Assembly (NCBI RefSeq): GCF_002043005.1
Contig: NZ_CP020332.1
Coordinates: 1-64,000 of the forward strand
Direction: 5' to 3'
DNA: 64,000 nucleotides
Source: Martelella mediterranea DSM 17316
GTDB taxonomy: Bacteria > Pseudomonadota > Alphaproteobacteria > Rhizobiales > Rhizobiaceae
Part shown: one piece after another, positions 22,661 through 30,812 of the stretch
Layout of the letters: every line of letters starts with the position of its first letter
Position numbering within the stretch: the first letter of the stretch is position 1
The notes under the pieces: generated by a model
Told to the model about the DNA's origin: nothing
The model's input: only the letters and a program-made list of their open reading frames with translations
Database searches by the model: none
Made by a program: the position numbers and the translations under genes

Positions 22661-25600
22661 ATGACCCATCTTGCCCCTGTTGCGCAGGCGTCCTTGCCTG
22701 CGCCCATTGTCCCGTTGGCAGCAAATCCTGCCCCTGCGATCGTTGCTGTTGCCGAAGCGCTGCAGCCCGATCTGGCGCAAGGGCTTCAGATCGACGCGCT
22801 GCGCCTCCGCCGCGAGATGGAACATGCCTTTGGCGGTTCCGATGCGACCGGTGCTTGGGACTGGAAGCTCGCCTATGAGGCGGGCGAGGTGGCGCTGATC
22901 CTCTTTCTGCGAAAGTTCGGTCGGGCGCTGCTTGCGCGTGCCGGCTCGCCTGCGGCGCTCTTGCCGATCCTCGCCAAGGTGGCAGGCCTCTTGCCCACGC
23001 ACACCCGGCGGTCGGAAGAGATGGAGCGCTTTCAGCAATTCTCGACGCCGCTGCCCATGGGGCTCGCGGCTGTGGCGGCAGCACAGATCACGCCCTATGA
23101 TCTTGTCCTAGAGCCGTCTGCCGGGACCGGGCTTCTGGCGATCCTCGCCGAGATCGCCGGCGGCGCTCTGGCTCTCAACGAGTTGGCGGACACCCGCGCC
23201 GACCTTCTTCGCTTGCTGTTCCCGGGCCGACCGGTCACGGGGTTTGATGCCGCGCAGATCGACGATCATCTCGATGCCTGCTCAAGCCCGAGCGTCATTC
23301 TGATGAACCCGCCTTTCTCGGCCCAAGCCAATGTCGATGGTCGGTCGACCGAGGCGACCGCCCGACATCTGCGCTCGGCCCTTGCGCGCTTAGTTCCCGG
23401 CGGACGGCTCGTGGCCATCACAGGGGCCGGTTTCGCGCCGGATGCGCCGGCCTGGGCCGAGACCTTCGGCCGTCTGACCGAGACCGCCCATCTCGTCTTC
23501 ACCGGCGCGGTGTCGGGCGCCGCTTTCGCCAAGCACGGCACCAGCTTCGAGACGCGGATTTCTGTCTTCGACAAATGCCGCGGCGGCGAGCCGGGCGGCA
23601 CCACCGCAGACCTGCGCCAACCCATGTCTAGGGACGTGGCGCATCTGATGTCCCGGGTCACTGCCGAGGTTCCGCCGCGCCTCAAACTGGATCCAGCTCC
23701 TGCTGCGGGGCAGGGCCATTCTTCCCCCTTTCCGGGAAATTTTCACCTCACCACCCGCAAACCCGCCAGCCGATCGCACGCGACCTCTGCAGCCAATCCG
23801 GCGAAGCCTGAAACCCAGATTGAGGCCGAGGAACTGGACTACGCTCTCCGCGACGCCGCCGAAGACGAAGACACGGCACGGCTGTCCGACGCGATCTACG
23901 AGACCTTCCGCCTGCAGGCCATCAACATCCCCGGCGCGGCGCCGCACCCCACCAAACTTGTGCAATCGGCGGCCATGGCCTCTGTCGCACCGCCGAAACC
24001 CAGCTATCGCCCCAAGCTTCCGGCGGCCATCCTGCGCGACGGCCTGTTGTCCGACGCGCAGCTTGAGACTGTCATCTACGCGGGGGAGGCGCATGGCGCG
24101 CATCTCACTGGGTCTTGGACCGTCGATGAAACCGGAGACGTGGTCTCCGCTGCACCGGACGATGCCGCTGACGCCGTCCGCTTCCGCCGCGGCTTTTTCC
24201 TCGGCGATGGCACCGGGGCGGGCAAGGGCCGCCAGTCGGCCGGGATCCTGCTCGACAACTGGTGCCAAGGCCGCCGCAAGGCGCTCTGGATCTCGAAGAG
24301 CGACAAGCTTCTCGAGGATGCGCAGCGCGACTGGTCCGCACTCGGCCAGGAGCGGCTGCTTGTCACGCCCCTCTCGCGCTTCGCGCAGGGCCGCGACATC
24401 CCGCTCTCCGAGGGCATTCTCTTCACCACCTACGCCACGCTGCGCTCCGAAGAGCGGGGGACCAAGAAGTCCCGCGTCGACCAGATCGTCGACTGGCTCG
24501 GGGCGGATTTCGACGGAGTGATCCTCTTCGACGAAAGCCATGCCATGGCGAATGCCGCTGGCGGCAAAGGCGAGCGGGGCGATACCATGGCCTCGCAGCA
24601 GGGCAGGGCGGGCCTGCGCCTTCAACACAAGCTTCCGAATGCCCGCGTGGTCTATGTCTCGGCCACCGGCGCGACGACGGTCCACAACCTTGCCTATGCG
24701 CAACGCCTCGGCCTCTGGGGCGGGGAGGATTTCCCCTTTCAGACCCGGTCGGAATTCGTGGAAGCCATCGAGGCTGGCGGTGTCGCGGCGATGGAGGTCC
24801 TGGCCCGCGACCTCCGGGCGCTCGGCCTCTACACAGCGCGGTCGCTTTCCTATGACGGTGTCGAATACGAGATGCTGGAACATGCTCTCAGCCCCGAGCA
24901 GCGCGGCATTTACGATGCCTATGCCGGGGCCTTCGCCATCATCCACAACAACCTGACCGCGGCGTTGGAAGCGGCGAACATCACGGGCGACAGCGGCACG
25001 CTCAACCGGCAGGCCAAGTCTGCCGCGCGGTCAGCCTTCGAGTCCGCCAAGCAGCGATTCTTCGGCCATTTGCTCACCTCGATGAAGACCCCCACGCTGA
25101 TCGCATCTATCGATGCCGATCTGGCTGCGGGTCATGCGGCGGTCATCCAGATCGTCTCGACGGGCGAGGCACTGATGGAACGCCGCCTGACGGAAATCCC
25201 AACCGAAGAATGGAACGATATCCGCTGTGACATCACGCCCAGGGAATACGTCCTGGATTACCTCGCCCATTCCTTCCCGGTGCAGCTCTACGAGCCTTTC
25301 ACCGACAGCGAAGGTAATCTTTCGTCGCGCCCCGTCACGCGCGACGGCCAACCGGTCGAATGCCGCGAAGCCGTCCGCCATCGTGACGCGCTGATAGAAA
25401 AGTTGGCTTCGCTGCCGCCGGTCCCTGGTGCGCTCGACCAGATCGTCCAGCGCTTCGGCACGGATCTCGTGGCCGAGGTCACGGGGCGTTCACGGCGCAT
25501 CGTGCGCAAGGGCGAAGGGCATTCGGCACGGCTCGTAGTGGAGAACCGGGCCGGAGCCGCGAACCTCACTGAGACCCAAGCCTTCATGGATGATGAAAAG

Positions 25601-27037
25601 CGCATCCTGATCTTCTCGGATGCCGGTGGCACCGGGCGCAGCTATCACGCCGATCTCGGGGCGAAGAACCAGCGCTTGCGGGTCCACTACCTCTTGGAGC
25701 CCGGCTGGAAGGCAGATGCGGCGATTCAGGGCCTTGGCCGCACCAACCGAACCAATCAGGCGCAGCCGCCGCTCTTCCGGCCAGTGGCCACCGATGTGAA
25801 GGCGGAGAAGCGGTTCCTGTCGACCATTGCGCGACGTCTCGACACGCTTGGCGCGATCACGCGCGGTCAGCGGCAGACCGGCGGGCAAGGGCTGTTCCGC
25901 CCGGAGGATAACCTCGAGTCGCCCTACGCCCGAGACGCCCTGCGCCAGCTTTACCGCCGCATCTATCGCGGCGATCTGGCGGGATGCTCACTTGGGGCTT
26001 TCGAGGATGCCACAGGCCTCAGCCTGACCGACGACAACGGGCTGAAGGACGACCTGCCGCCGATCACGACCTTCCTCAATCGCCTGCTGGCGCTGACGAT
26101 CGACATGCAGGCCGTGCTGTTCGCGGGTTTCGAGGAGCTGCTCGATCAGAGAATTGAGGGCGCCATCGCCGCCGGGGTCTATGATCTCGGGCTCGAGACA
26201 CTCCGTGCCGAGAGCTTCCGGGTGACCGACGCACAGGTCATCTACACCCATCCCGGCTCCGGCGCCGAAACCCAACTGCTAACCATCGCGGAAAAGCGCC
26301 GCAACAAACCTACCTCGCTGGCCGATGCGCTCGACTGGCTGGATGACCCGAAGGCGCGGCTTCTGGTCAACAGCCGCTCGGGCCGGGCTGCCGTGCAGGT
26401 TCCCGCCACCAGTCACATGCTGGAAGATGGGACCATCGAGCCGCGCCTGCGCCTGATCCGCCCGACCGATGCCAGCACAGTCCCGGCAAAGATCATGGAG
26501 GACACCCACTGGCTCGAGGCCGACCGCGCGGCCTTCTCCGCCGCCTGGACCGCGGAACTGGCCGAGGTGCCGGAGTTTTCGGACTCCACGCTGCACATCG
26601 TGGCAGGCCTGCTGCTGCCGATCTGGAAGCAGCTCCCCCAGGACGAAACCCGCGTCTACCGCCTGCAGACCGATGACGGGCAGCGCATCATCGGCCGCCG
26701 CGTCTCGCCTGCCTGGGTCGCGACCACGCTGGCCAGCGACGCCCCAAAGCTCTCAGCGGCGCAGGTCCATGCCCTCGTTCTGGAGGGAAAGACACTCGTG
26801 CGCCTGTCAGAAGGGATGGAGTTGCACCGCTCCCGCGTCATGGGGGTGAACCGGATTGAACTGTCCGGCTTCACAGAAGCGGCGAAGGACCGCCTCAAGG
26901 CCGATGGCTTCTTCTCGGAGATCATCAGCTGGAAGCTGCGTCTCTTCTGCCCGGCGGACTCGGGCGGCATTGCCGTGCTGGATCGTCTGCTTGCACGTTG
27001 TCCTGTAACGGGACTACATCAACGCGGAGGTTGTTGA
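22661..27037 (+). CDS. Strawberry-notch-family helicase fused to a methyltransferase-like domain
   Basis: A 1458-residue protein. Residues ~140-290 form a class I methyltransferase-like domain with LEPSAGTGLLAILAE (motif I) and LMNPPFSAQAN (NPPF at about 215-218). A strawberry-notch AAA/SNF2-like domain follows: GDGTGAGKGRQSAG (about 517-530) as Walker A, FDESHAM (about 623) as Walker B, and the strawberry-notch helicase C region with LGRTNRTNQAQPP. Such giants are conserved on alphaproteobacterial plasmids and phage-like elements. The presence of both methylase and helicase parts suggests DNA modification or remodelling, but no activity is established. It is translated just ahead of a Toprim protein (3 bases apart). 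Confidence 0.9.
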   Translation: MTHLAPVAQASLPAPIVPLAANPAPAIVAVAEALQPDLAQGLQIDALRLRREMEHAFGGSDATGAWDWKLAYEAGEVALILFLRKFGRALLARAGSPAALLPILAKVAGLLPTHTRRSEEMERFQQFSTPLPMGLAAVAAAQITPYDLVLEPSAGTGLLAILAEIAGGALALNELADTRADLLRLLFPGRPVTGFDAAQIDDHLDACSSPSVILMNPPFSAQANVDGRSTEATARHLRSALARLVPGGRLVAITGAGFAPDAPAWAETFGRLTETAHLVFTGAVSGAAFAKHGTSFETRISVFDKCRGGEPGGTTADLRQPMSRDVAHLMSRVTAEVPPRLKLDPAPAAGQGHSSPFPGNFHLTTRKPASRSHATSAANPAKPETQIEAEELDYALRDAAEDEDTARLSDAIYETFRLQAINIPGAAPHPTKLVQSAAMASVAPPKPSYRPKLPAAILRDGLLSDAQLETVIYAGEAHGAHLTGSWTVDETGDVVSAAPDDAADAVRFRRGFFLGDGTGAGKGRQSAGILLDNWCQGRRKALWISKSDKLLEDAQRDWSALGQERLLVTPLSRFAQGRDIPLSEGILFTTYATLRSEERGTKKSRVDQIVDWLGADFDGVILFDESHAMANAAGGKGERGDTMASQQGRAGLRLQHKLPNARVVYVSATGATTVHNLAYAQRLGLWGGEDFPFQTRSEFVEAIEAGGVAAMEVLARDLRALGLYTARSLSYDGVEYEMLEHALSPEQRGIYDAYAGAFAIIHNNLTAALEAANITGDSGTLNRQAKSAARSAFESAKQRFFGHLLTSMKTPTLIASIDADLAAGHAAVIQIVSTGEALMERRLTEIPTEEWNDIRCDITPREYVLDYLAHSFPVQLYEPFTDSEGNLSSRPVTRDGQPVECREAVRHRDALIEKLASLPPVPGALDQIVQRFGTDLVAEVTGRSRRIVRKGEGHSARLVVENRAGAANLTETQAFMDDEKRILIFSDAGGTGRSYHADLGAKNQRLRVHYLLEPGWKADAAIQGLGRTNRTNQAQPPLFRPVATDVKAEKRFLSTIARRLDTLGAITRGQRQTGGQGLFRPEDNLESPYARDALRQLYRRIYRGDLAGCSLGAFEDATGLSLTDDNGLKDDLPPITTFLNRLLALTIDMQAVLFAGFEELLDQRIEGAIAAGVYDLGLETLRAESFRVTDAQVIYTHPGSGAETQLLTIAEKRRNKPTSLADALDWLDDPKARLLVNSRSGRAAVQVPATSHMLEDGTIEPRLRLIRPTDASTVPAKIMEDTHWLEADRAAFSAAWTAELAEVPEFSDSTLHIVAGLLLPIWKQLPQDETRVYRLQTDDGQRIIGRRVSPAWVATTLASDAPKLSAAQVHALVLEGKTLVRLSEGMELHRSRVMGVNRIELSGFTEAAKDRLKADGFFSEIISWKLRLFCPADSGGIAVLDRLLARCPVTGLHQRGGC

Positions 27038-27040
27038 TCC

Positions 27041-28072
27041 ATGTATTCCGAGACTGAAGATGTGATCCGCGCACTGGCGGAGAATGCAGAGAGCGTCTGT
27101 CGCGCCTACCTTCCCGCCGGACGGCGGGAAGGGTCCTACTGGATTGTGGGCGATCTGCAGAACAACCCGGGCAGGTCGCTCTTCGTGCGGCTGACCGGGC
27201 CAGCCTCAGGGCCGGGCGCGGCCGGCAAGTTCACCGATGGCGCCACAGGCGAGCATGGTGATCTTCTCGATATCATCCGTGAGAGGACCGGGATCTCCCG
27301 CTTTCCCAATCTTCTGGCTGAAGCCCGGGCGCATCTTGGCCGTCCGCAGCCGGTCCTCCTGGATGCGGCAATGCCGAAAAAGGCCAAGGGCCCCGGCGGC
27401 ACTCCGGCGGCGGCGGCGCGATTGTTTGCAGCCTCGGTGCCGGTCGCAGGCACGCTTGCCGACACCTACCTCCGCTCCCGCGGCCTGACCCAAGGCGGCA
27501 CAATGAGCGCCCTGCGCTTCCACCCGAAGTGCTGGCATCGGGATGAGGGTCAGACCAAAAGCATTCCCCGACCAGCGCTGATCGCTGCAGTCACCGATGG
27601 GGCAGGGGCATTGCAGGGCGTGCATCGCACCTGGCTGGCGCCTGACGGACAGGGAAAAGCTCGGGTTGAAACGCAGCGGCGTGCCATGGGTCACCTCCTC
27701 GGCAATGCCGTCAGGCTGACCCCGCATGACGACATCTTCGTGGTCGGTGAAGGCATCGAGACCATGCTGTCCCTTGTCGAAGCGTTGCCGGGCCTTCCCG
27801 TCTGGGCGGCGCTCTCGTCGGGTCACCTCGGAGCGGTCCTGCTGCCGGAGGGGGTGCAGCGCCTCTACATCGCCATCGACCGCGATCCGGCCGGGCAAGG
27901 CGCGGCAGAGAGGTTGCGCGCTAGAGCCACCGAGGTCGGGATTGGTTGCCATGTGCTGGAACCGCTTCTCGGGGATTTCAACGATGATCTCCGGGCGAAC
28001 GGCAAGGAGGCACTGCGCCAGCATCTGGCATGTCAGATCGGGCCAGAGGATCGGCAGCGCCTGTTGGGCTGA
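27041..28072 (+). CDS. Toprim-domain primase-like protein (DUF7146 type)
   Basis: A 343-residue protein. The N-terminal half (SYWIVGDLQNNPGRSLFVRL, then GEHGDLLDIIRE) resembles the zinc-less N-terminus of phage/plasmid DnaG-like proteins. The C-terminal Toprim fold has VVGEGIETMLSLVEALPG with the catalytic Glu and LYIAIDRDPAGQGAAERL with the DxD. It probably primes or processes DNA together with the helicase encoded just upstream; the two genes form one operon. Confidence 0.82.
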   Translation: MYSETEDVIRALAENAESVCRAYLPAGRREGSYWIVGDLQNNPGRSLFVRLTGPASGPGAAGKFTDGATGEHGDLLDIIRERTGISRFPNLLAEARAHLGRPQPVLLDAAMPKKAKGPGGTPAAAARLFAASVPVAGTLADTYLRSRGLTQGGTMSALRFHPKCWHRDEGQTKSIPRPALIAAVTDGAGALQGVHRTWLAPDGQGKARVETQRRAMGHLLGNAVRLTPHDDIFVVGEGIETMLSLVEALPGLPVWAALSSGHLGAVLLPEGVQRLYIAIDRDPAGQGAAERLRARATEVGIGCHVLEPLLGDFNDDLRANGKEALRQHLACQIGPEDRQRLLG

Positions 28073-28435
28073 GCAGCATCGAGCAGGGGGCGGTCGGGGA
28101 TAGCGGGGTAGGGGGGTACGGATCCCTGTCATGGCTGTGGATCGCCGCTTTGCCCCTTCCCGGGCAATCTCATCCACCCGTCACCCGAGCGGCCTTCAAG
28201 AGATGGGCAGGCGGCCGTCAAAGGTGCCGCCCCTTCAAGGACGGGGGGCGACTGATTTCCGCCGGCGGCAGAGCCGCCTTTGCATCGCGAAGCAAATCAG
28301 CCGCCCCCCGTCCTCCTCCACATGCGTTCCGGCCCCGAAGGCGGGGTGAAGGGCCAGCCCCTCCCACGGCTTTCGCAGCCCATGAAGGCCGCGCGGGATG
28401 ACGCGCGGACGAGACAGGCCCGGAGGCAAGAACCG
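28073..28435. other. Non-coding region before the DUF2493 gene
   Basis: About 360 bases with no supported gene. The main content is the large two-branched inverted repeat described separately. The overlapping frames on both strands look like chance frames through a repeat. Confidence 0.5.
28239..28313. repeat. Large branched inverted repeat
   Basis: Arms GGACGGGGGGCGACTGATTT (28239-28258) and AAATCAGCCGCCCCCCGTCC (28294-28313) match at 19 of 20 positions. Within the 35-base interior lie two smaller hairpins, GGCGGC/GCCGCC and TTGC/GCAA. The whole could fold as a three-way junction in RNA or a cruciform in DNA. It may be an interspersed repeat, a leader RNA or a replication or transfer signal. 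Confidence 0.6.
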
Positions 28436-29368
28436 ATGAAGATCCACACCCACAACGACGCGTATGAACCCGCCCACACCGCATCCCAGACCGCCCATGC
28501 GCTCGACGAGCTGCAGCTCTATGGCTACCGCCCGTTCGACGAGCCCGATCCGCGCCCGATGCCCGATGGGCAGCGCCTCGCGGTCGCTGTCGCCGACATC
28601 TTCGATGCCCTCGTCGCGACCCTGGAAGACACCCGCATGGAGCCCGACCTCGAAGAGGTGCTCTGGGGTCAGGTCAACCTCTTCCACCGCGCCACGGCCC
28701 GGATCGAACGGTCGCTCGATGAGAACGAGCAGGCGCAGCGCCGCCTCCAGCGCGAGCAGGACGGCTCCGAGGTGAAATCCACCGAGCTCGAGCGCCTGAC
28801 GGCCGAAGGCCTGACGCTGATCGAACGGCGCAACTGCATGGACATGATGCGCGATCACGCCGCCACCGAGTTCGTCCATCACACTGGGTCAACATGGCGC
28901 CCCCGCACTGGCTCGATGGTGAACCGCCAGCACATGACCGCAGCACTGATCGACAGCCGCGACTTCCTGGCCGCCAAGCGCCGCGCGGAGACCGAGGTGA
29001 TGCTGCCCGCGGGCCCCAAGGTCGCACTCACCGGTGGGACCGACTTCAACGATCACCGCTTGATCTGGGGCAAGCTTGACCAGGTCCGGACCAAACATCC
29101 CGATATGGTGCTCTTGCACGGGGGAAGCCCGAAGGGCGCAGAACTCATCGCCGCCAAATGGGCCGAGGCCCGCGGCGTAACGCAGGTGGCCTTCAAGCCC
29201 GACTGGACCAAGCACGCCAAGGCAGCTCCCTTCAAGCGCAACGACGCGATGCTGGACGTGCTGCCCGTGGGCGTCCTCGTCTTCCCGGGCAATGGCATCC
29301 AGGAGAACCTCGCCGACAAGGCCAAGAAGCTGGGCATCCCGGTCATGAAGTTCGAGAAGGGGGCGTGA
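28436..29368 (+). CDS. DUF2493 (SLOG-like) domain protein
   Basis: A 310-residue protein. The N-terminal ~190 residues are helical and acidic, with HALDELQLYGYRPFDEPDPR and a possible coiled coil around RRLQREQDGSEVKSTELERL. The C-terminal ~115 residues form a DUF2493 Rossmann-like fold: VALTGGTDFNDHRLIWGKLD, then LLHGGSPKGAELIAAKWAE and VLVFPGNGIQENLADKA. This fold belongs to the SLOG group, which binds nucleotides, and is widespread on plasmids and phages; its substrate is unknown. The ATG was chosen for GGAGGCAAG upstream. The stop codon lies inside a terminator hairpin. Confidence 0.82.
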   Translation: MKIHTHNDAYEPAHTASQTAHALDELQLYGYRPFDEPDPRPMPDGQRLAVAVADIFDALVATLEDTRMEPDLEEVLWGQVNLFHRATARIERSLDENEQAQRRLQREQDGSEVKSTELERLTAEGLTLIERRNCMDMMRDHAATEFVHHTGSTWRPRTGSMVNRQHMTAALIDSRDFLAAKRRAETEVMLPAGPKVALTGGTDFNDHRLIWGKLDQVRTKHPDMVLLHGGSPKGAELIAAKWAEARGVTQVAFKPDWTKHAKAAPFKRNDAMLDVLPVGVLVFPGNGIQENLADKAKKLGIPVMKFEKGA

Positions 29369-29378
29369 GCCCCCTTTT
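29359..29378 (+). terminator. Intrinsic terminator overlapping the DUF2493 stop codon
   Basis: GGGGGC-GTGA-GCCCCC is followed by TTTT; the loop contains the stop codon. Confidence 0.7.
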
Positions 29379-29396
29379 CCCCTTGCGGGGAAATCG

Positions 29397-29420
29397 AGGT
29401 GGAAGTGCAGACTTCCACCT
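29397..29420. promoter_or_regulatory. Perfect inverted repeat before the WGR gene
   Basis: AGGTGGAAGT-GCAG-ACTTCCACCT has 10-bp perfect arms. It lies about 35 bases before the WGR start and could be an operator or a structured leader. Confidence 0.5.
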
Positions 29421-29453
29421 GATATTGTGGAGAAAACCTCAGTCGATCACTAC

Positions 29454-29714
29454 ATGTACCACAGCCCGATCCAGCTCGATGTCTTCCCAACCGACGTGCA
29501 GATGCGCCGGATCGATCCGGCGCGCAACATGCGTCGCTACTATCGGTTGAGTGTGCAACGCGACCTCTTCGGTCGCGCCAGCCTCGTGCGCGAGTGGGGC
29601 CGGATCGGCTTTCGGGGGCAGATGATGGTCGAGACGCACCCTGATGAAGGCAAGGCCATCACGGCTTTGATGAAGCTCGCAGGGGCGAAGAAGCGGCGCG
29701 GGTACGTCGACTGA
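29454..29714 (+). CDS. WGR-domain protein
   Basis: An 86-residue protein that is essentially one WGR domain. MRRYYRLSVQRDLFGRASLV is followed by the name-giving REWGRIGFRGQ, and it ends KLAGAKKRRGYVD. WGR domains bind nucleic acids and occur in PARPs and in many plasmid proteins. The ATG at 29454 begins MYHSPIQLD; an upstream GTG at 29427 would add nine residues and cannot be excluded. Confidence 0.8.
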   Translation: MYHSPIQLDVFPTDVQMRRIDPARNMRRYYRLSVQRDLFGRASLVREWGRIGFRGQMMVETHPDEGKAITALMKLAGAKKRRGYVD

Positions 29715-29821
29715 CGCTGAGACCAGACGAGCGCGCCACGAAGCACTGACAGTTCATTATCGTCATGTGCTCGCCCGATTTGCGTTGAAAAACCGAAGCC
29801 TAAGCCATACGGTCAGCGGAA

Positions 29822-29855
29822 GCCCAGTTATTGGGCGCGCATAGTTTTAATGCGC
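29822..29855. promoter_or_regulatory. Tandem inverted repeats upstream of the WYL regulator
   Basis: Two adjacent symmetrical sites: GCCCA-GTTAT-TGGGC (29822-29836) and GCGCAT-AGTTTTA-ATGCGC (29837-29855). They sit immediately before the ribosome-binding site of the WYL gene, where an autorepressor would bind. Confidence 0.5.
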
Positions 29856-29879
29856 ACGGGTATGCTTGGGGGGGAAGTC

Positions 29880-30740
29880 GTGTCCAACGACAAGTCGGAT
29901 CTACGCTGGGGAGTCGAGCAACGTCTCGAGTTCATAGAGTTCCGCCTGTTCTGGGAGGGGCACGTGAACCGCATTGATCTGATGGATCAATTCGGGGTTT
30001 CGGTGAACCAGGCCTCTATGGATCTGAACCGCTATATCGGCTTCGCACCAGACAACATGGTCTACGACAAAAGCGCTCGGACCTACGTGCGCGGGCCAGG
30101 GTTCAAGCCACAGTTTCTAGAGCCTGACGCAAGCCGGTATCTGGCCCAGCTGCGGTCTGTCGCTGACGGTATCCTCGATAGAGAAGACTCCTGGATAGCC
30201 GACTTGCCGCCCTACGCAGCCTCGCCCACGCCCGTGCGAGGCGTCGACCCTGTCACGCTCCGGTCAGTGGTCGGGGCTATCCGGCGTTCGGAGGCGATCG
30301 AGGTCAAATATCAGTCCTTGTCGAACCCTGAGCCACGTTGGCGCTGGATTGCGCCCCATGCCATCGCTTTTGATGGCTTCAGGTGGCATGCGCGCGCCTA
30401 TTGTCTCTCCGACGAAGTCTTCAAGGGTTTCCTGCTCTCTCGGATGATCGAAATTCGCGGGTGCACTGAGAGCGCCGCGGTGCCTTCGGCGGACGCGGAT
30501 TGGAATGATGACGTGGTCCTCGAGATAGGTCCGCATCCTGATCTTTCCCCGACGCAGGCAAAGGTCATTGCGCTCGACTACGGCATGGATGGTGGAAAGG
30601 CGGCGATCAAGGTCAGGCGCGCCCTTCTCTATTACGCATTGCGACGGCTTGGACTGGATACCGATCCAAGCGCGCGACCGCCCAAAGATCAGCAAATTGT
30701 GCTTCTTAACCGTGAGACACTGGAGGCGACAGCGCCATGA
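29880..30740 (+). CDS. WYL-domain transcriptional regulator, BrxR/CapW type
   Basis: A 286-residue regulator. The N-terminal winged helix (RWGVEQRLEFIEFRLFWEGH, NRIDLMDQFGVSVNQASMDL) is followed by a WYL domain (RSEAIEVKYQSLSNPEPRWR, IAPHAIAFDGFRWHARAYC) and a C-terminal WCX region. This layout matches BrxR/CapW proteins, which repress phage-defence operons and respond to nucleic-acid or nucleotide signals. I used the GTG at 29880, preceded by GGGGGGGAAG. ATGs at 29850 and 29862 would place the start inside the putative operator and add non-conserved residues. It directly precedes the helicase-methylase operon and probably controls it. Confidence 0.85.
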   Translation: MSNDKSDLRWGVEQRLEFIEFRLFWEGHVNRIDLMDQFGVSVNQASMDLNRYIGFAPDNMVYDKSARTYVRGPGFKPQFLEPDASRYLAQLRSVADGILDREDSWIADLPPYAASPTPVRGVDPVTLRSVVGAIRRSEAIEVKYQSLSNPEPRWRWIAPHAIAFDGFRWHARAYCLSDEVFKGFLLSRMIEIRGCTESAAVPSADADWNDDVVLEIGPHPDLSPTQAKVIALDYGMDGGKAAIKVRRALLYYALRRLGLDTDPSARPPKDQQIVLLNRETLEATAP

Positions 30741-30812
30741 GAAAATGGTTCTCTCGTCTGCTGTCGAACACTTACGGCTCGCCAGGTTTGGATTGAAAAG
30801 AGTGCGTCTCAA

